From Roseibium algicola (lineage in GTDB: Bacteria; Pseudomonadota; Alphaproteobacteria; Rhizobiales; Stappiaceae): DNA of 64,000 nt. Position numbers and translations under genes: made by a program. Under the pieces are notes generated by a model. The model had not been told where the DNA came from and made no database searches. It saw only the letters and a program-made list of their open reading frames with translations. The stretch is taken from the NCBI RefSeq assembly GCF_001999245.1, contig NZ_CP019630.1:2232001-2296000 (forward strand). The letters run 5' to 3'. Below, in pieces: positions 61,688 to 64,000 of this stretch. Each line of letters starts with the position of its first letter. Positions within the stretch are counted from its first letter, which is position 1.

Positions 61688-61804
61688 CACCTCCTCATCC
61701 TGAGGAAGCGCGCAGCGCTGTCTCGAAGGATGGGCGGCAAACTCTGGAGCAAGGGGCCCATCCTTCGAGATGCCGCAAGGGCGGCTCCTCAGGATGAGGA
61801 GGTG
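61688..61804. repeat. REP-like element: two nested inverted repeats
   Basis: 117-bp palindromic element. Outer arms of 19 bp are perfect complements (61688-61706 and 61786-61804, core CTCCTCATCCTGAGGA). Inner arms of 15 bp are also perfect (61721-61735 and 61756-61770, core TCTCGAAGGATGGGC). The cores match the widespread CCTCATCCTGAGGA-type intergenic repeat of alphaproteobacteria as I remember it. Transcribed, it would form a long branched hairpin between acyl-CoA dehydrogenase and phosphotransferase genes. No coding sequence in 61626-61860. Confidence 0.85.
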
Positions 61805-61860
61805 GAGAGGTAAGGCGTCGTGGCGGTCGCTCCTGATAGAAACCTGAAGAAAGTCCATCC

Positions 61861-63099
61861 TCAAAGCTTCCCGTTGGAATATTTCCGCAGCTCCGTGCGC
61901 GCAACCTGGCGACGGTGGACGGCGTCGGGACCGTCGGCAAAGCGAAGAGTGCGCAGGTGGGTCCACATGGCCGCCAACGGAAAGTCCTGGCTGATGCCGG
62001 CGGCGCCATGCACCTGCATGGCCTCGTCGACCACCTTCAGGGCGGTGAGCGGTGCCACCACCTTGATCTGGCTGATCCACGGCTGCGCGGCGCGGGTGCC
62101 CTGCGTGTCCATCACCCAGGCTGCCTTGAGGCAGAGCAGACGGGCCATTTCAATTTCCATGCGCGCATTGGCGATGATGTCGTAATTGGCTCCAAGATCC
62201 ATCAGCTTCTTGCCAAAGGCCTCCCGGCCCATGGCACGTTTGCACAGAAGTTCCAGCGCCTTTTCCGCCTGGCCGATGGCCCGCATGCAGTGGTGAATGC
62301 GGCCCGGACCGAGGCGTCCTTGTGCAACCTCGAAACCCCGACCTTCACCCAGCACGAGGTCTTCCTGCGGCACCCGCACATTGGTGAAGCGGATATGCAT
62401 GTGGCCGTGCGGCGCATCGTCGGCGCCGAAGACATGCATCGGCCGCAGCACTTCGATGCCCTCGGCATCCGCCGGGATCAGGAACATGGAATGGCGGCTG
62501 TGCTTGTGGGCGGCCGGATCGGTTGCGGCCATGACTATGTAGAGCGCGCAGCGCGGATCGCCCGCACCCGTTGCCCACCACTTGTCGCCATTCAGCACCC
62601 AGGCATCGCCATCGCGCACAGCCGTCAGCGCGATGTTGGTGGCATCCGAGGAGGCAACATCGGGCTCCGTCATCAGATAGGCCGAGCGGATATCGCCCCG
62701 AAGCAGAGGCTTCAGCCACTTTTCCTTGTGAGCCTCGGTGCCGTAACGCTCCAGCACTTCCATGTTGCCCGTGTCGGGGGCATTGCAGTTGAAGACTTCC
62801 GCGGCAATGCCGACCTTGCCCATTTCCTCGGCCAGATAGGCGTATTCCACGGTCGTCAGGCCGAAGCCTTTTTCGCTGTCCGTCAGCCAGAAATTCCAGA
62901 GCCCGCGTTCCTTGGCCGTGGCCTTGAGGCTGTTCAGAATTTCAAGCTGGCGCTCCGTCATCCGAAACCGATCACCGGAGGGATGACGGCCGACTTCCTC
63001 GTGATATTCCCGGTCGAGAGGGGCGATTTCGGTTTCCACCATCTGGCGCACCTGCTCGATCAGCGGCCGCACCCGTTCGGTCATTCCAAGATCCATCAC
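61861..63099 (-). CDS. Acyl-CoA dehydrogenase
   Basis: 412-residue flavoprotein with the classic three-domain layout: N-terminal helices, central beta domain (YLMTEPDVASSDATNI and VLNGDKWWATGAGDPRC contact FAD) and C-terminal helices (GRIHHCMRAIGQAEKALELLCKRA, QVHGAAGISQDFPLAAMWTHLRTLRFADGPDAVHRRQVARTEL). The last phrase is typical of the ACAD10/11-like group, agreeing with the phosphotransferase encoded next. It starts 6 bp after the upstream stop, coupled to the nitronate-monooxygenase-like gene. Confidence 0.92.
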   Translation of the reverse strand: MMDLGMTERVRPLIEQVRQMVETEIAPLDREYHEEVGRHPSGDRFRMTERQLEILNSLKATAKERGLWNFWLTDSEKGFGLTTVEYAYLAEEMGKVGIAAEVFNCNAPDTGNMEVLERYGTEAHKEKWLKPLLRGDIRSAYLMTEPDVASSDATNIALTAVRDGDAWVLNGDKWWATGAGDPRCALYIVMAATDPAAHKHSRHSMFLIPADAEGIEVLRPMHVFGADDAPHGHMHIRFTNVRVPQEDLVLGEGRGFEVAQGRLGPGRIHHCMRAIGQAEKALELLCKRAMGREAFGKKLMDLGANYDIIANARMEIEMARLLCLKAAWVMDTQGTRAAQPWISQIKVVAPLTALKVVDEAMQVHGAAGISQDFPLAAMWTHLRTLRFADGPDAVHRRQVARTELRKYSNGKL

Positions 63100-63105
63100 T
63101 TCCCC

Positions 63106-64000
63106 CTAACAGATATCGGCACGCAGCCGCTCAATGGCGGCGCGGTATTCGGTTTCCAGGCGCTCGACCACGGCGGCTGCCGGCCCGACGGACTTGATCG
63201 CTCCGATGCCCTGGCCAGCGCCCCAGATTTCCCGCCAGGCCTTCGGCTTGGGACTGTCGTCCGGCATGACGCTGACATCCCACTCGTCCGGCAAATGATC
63301 GGGATCAAGACCGACCTTGCGAATGGAACCTTTCAGGTAGTTGGCCGGATGTCCGGTAAAGAGCGAGGACGTCAGCACGTCCTCGGCCCCGCCTGCGACC
63401 ATCATGTCCTTGTAGGTCCGGTCCGCGTTGGCTTCCTCCGTCGCAACGAAAGGCGAGCCGACATAGCCAAGATCGGCGCCCAGAACGCGGGCCGCCAGCA
63501 GGGCTTCGCCGGTGGAGATGGCCCCGCCCAGAAGTAACGGGCCGTCGAACCATTCCCGGATCTCGCGCACCAGCGCGAAAGGCGACTGCGGGCCACCGTG
63601 ACCACCTGCCCCTGCCGCGACCGCAATCAGCCCGTCGGCGCCTTTTTCGACGGCCTTTTTTGCGTAGGTGTTGTTGATGACATCATGCAGGGCGATACCG
63701 CCGCAGGAATGGGCCGCCTCGTTCACTTCGACCCGCGCGCCCATGGACGTGATCCAGACTGGCACCTTCCACCGCGTGCAGATCTCGACATCCCGCTCCA
63801 GTCGCTCATTGGACCGGTGGACGATCTGGTTGACCGCGAAAGGCGCGGCAGGCCGATCCGGATTTTCCTGGTTGTGCCGGTCCAGCGCTTCGGTGATCTC
63901 CTTCAGCCAGGCTTCCAGAACAACCGGACCGCCAGGCTCGTCCCTTGCGTTGAGGGCCGGAAAACTGCCGACAATCCCGGCCTTGCACTGGGCGATCACC
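63106..64000 (-). CDS. Nitronate monooxygenase/2-nitropropane dioxygenase family protein, 5' end outside window
   Basis: At least 297 residues visible; the gene runs off the right edge, because the visible start lies inside the family's first strand region (IAQCKAGIVGSFPALNAR usually follows about 25 residues). FMN-binding TIM-barrel features: NKKAV-type AKKAVEKGADGLIAVAAGAGGHGG, PLLLGGAISTGEALLAARVLGADLGYVGSPF and GQGIGAIKSVGPA. The family oxidises nitronates or acts as a flavin reductase-like enzyme on enones. First visible gene of an operon with acyl-CoA dehydrogenase; an enoyl-reductase-like role is possible. Confidence 0.85.
   Translation of the reverse strand, partial: VIAQCKAGIVGSFPALNARDEPGGPVVLEAWLKEITEALDRHNQENPDRPAAPFAVNQIVHRSNERLERDVEICTRWKVPVWITSMGARVEVNEAAHSCGGIALHDVINNTYAKKAVEKGADGLIAVAAGAGGHGGPQSPFALVREIREWFDGPLLLGGAISTGEALLAARVLGADLGYVGSPFVATEEANADRTYKDMMVAGGAEDVLTSSLFTGHPANYLKGSIRKVGLDPDHLPDEWDVSVMPDDSPKPKAWREIWGAGQGIGAIKSVGPAAAVVERLETEYRAAIERLRADIC

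Noticed and set aside
61915..63537. 540-codon open frame opposite acyl-CoA dehydrogenase
   Set aside because: Shadow of acyl-CoA dehydrogenase and the NMO-like gene; no own motifs and it spans two genes.
1..64000. CRISPR arrays, insertion sequences or rRNA genes
   Set aside because: No spaced direct repeats, transposase motifs or rRNA sequence were noticed on reading; the only tRNA-like sequence is the 3' fragment at 1609-1653.

Overview
The window is a GC-rich, densely packed bacterial chromosome segment. Organism: translationally coupled ATGA operon junctions, a carboxyspermidine-type polyamine pathway, an alphaproteobacterial-type liv operon with a DUF6867 gene, a hydroxyproline-betaine epimerase close to the marine Pelagibaca enzyme and a nested REP-like palindrome all point to a marine alphaproteobacterium. 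Stappiaceae (Roseibium/Labrenzia-like) or a neighbouring Hyphomicrobiales/Rhodobacterales group is my best guess from recognition, not from a search.

Layout. (1) 1-1653: right end of an integrated element, with a tyrosine integrase and a 45-bp 3' fragment of tRNA-Arg(CCG) that looks like the distal attachment site; the element continues leftwards out of the window. (2) 1946-4845: carboxyspermidine decarboxylase and dehydrogenase plus a 40-residue membrane peptide. (3) 4941-22618: a betaine/hydroxyproline-betaine type catabolic region: oligopeptide-type ABC importer, MttB-like demethylase, HpbD epimerase, two SDRs, LysR, ArsP-like permease, FAD amine oxidase, aldehyde dehydrogenase, DHDPS-family lyase, GntR regulator with a clear operator, and a GATase1-AraC regulator. 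(4) 22705-30165: a compact run of six translationally coupled genes (ketoacyl synthase III, NAD-dependent reductase, metallo-beta-lactamase hydrolase, PaaK/F390-type adenylate-forming enzyme, GNAT-like acyltransferase, Rieske oxygenase) met tail-to-tail by an ATP-grasp ligase. It looks like an undescribed small-molecule or lipid pathway. (5) 30214-30909: RraA-like protein.

(6) 31450-44504: a 13-kb signalling island. It holds two SpoIIE phosphatases, two conventional STAS proteins, two HATPase-type kinases, a STAS-methyltransferase fusion that lacks the phospho-acceptor serine, a degenerate kinase partner that lacks the ATP-binding Asn, a PppA-like PP2C, a PpkA-like Ser/Thr kinase, a TssB-TssC-like fused sheath relative with no other T6SS gene, a ParA-like ATPase with an altered Walker A motif and a coiled-coil protein. 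This is the part I consider most likely to be an undescribed system.

(7) 44703-50615: creatinase downstream of a spermidine/putrescine-type ABC importer. (8) 51099-56567: branched-chain amino acid (Liv) importer with DUF6867. (9) 56855-58274: HTH/periplasmic-binding-like regulator and TrmO. (10) 58374-64000: fatty-acid type catabolism: FadB-like bifunctional enzyme, aminoglycoside-phosphotransferase-like protein, acyl-CoA dehydrogenase and a nitronate-monooxygenase-like protein cut by the window edge, with a REP-like element between.

All calls rest on reading the sequence and remembered family motifs; no database search was run. Start codons were moved from the longest open frame where a Shine-Dalgarno sequence or family alignment favoured a later start.
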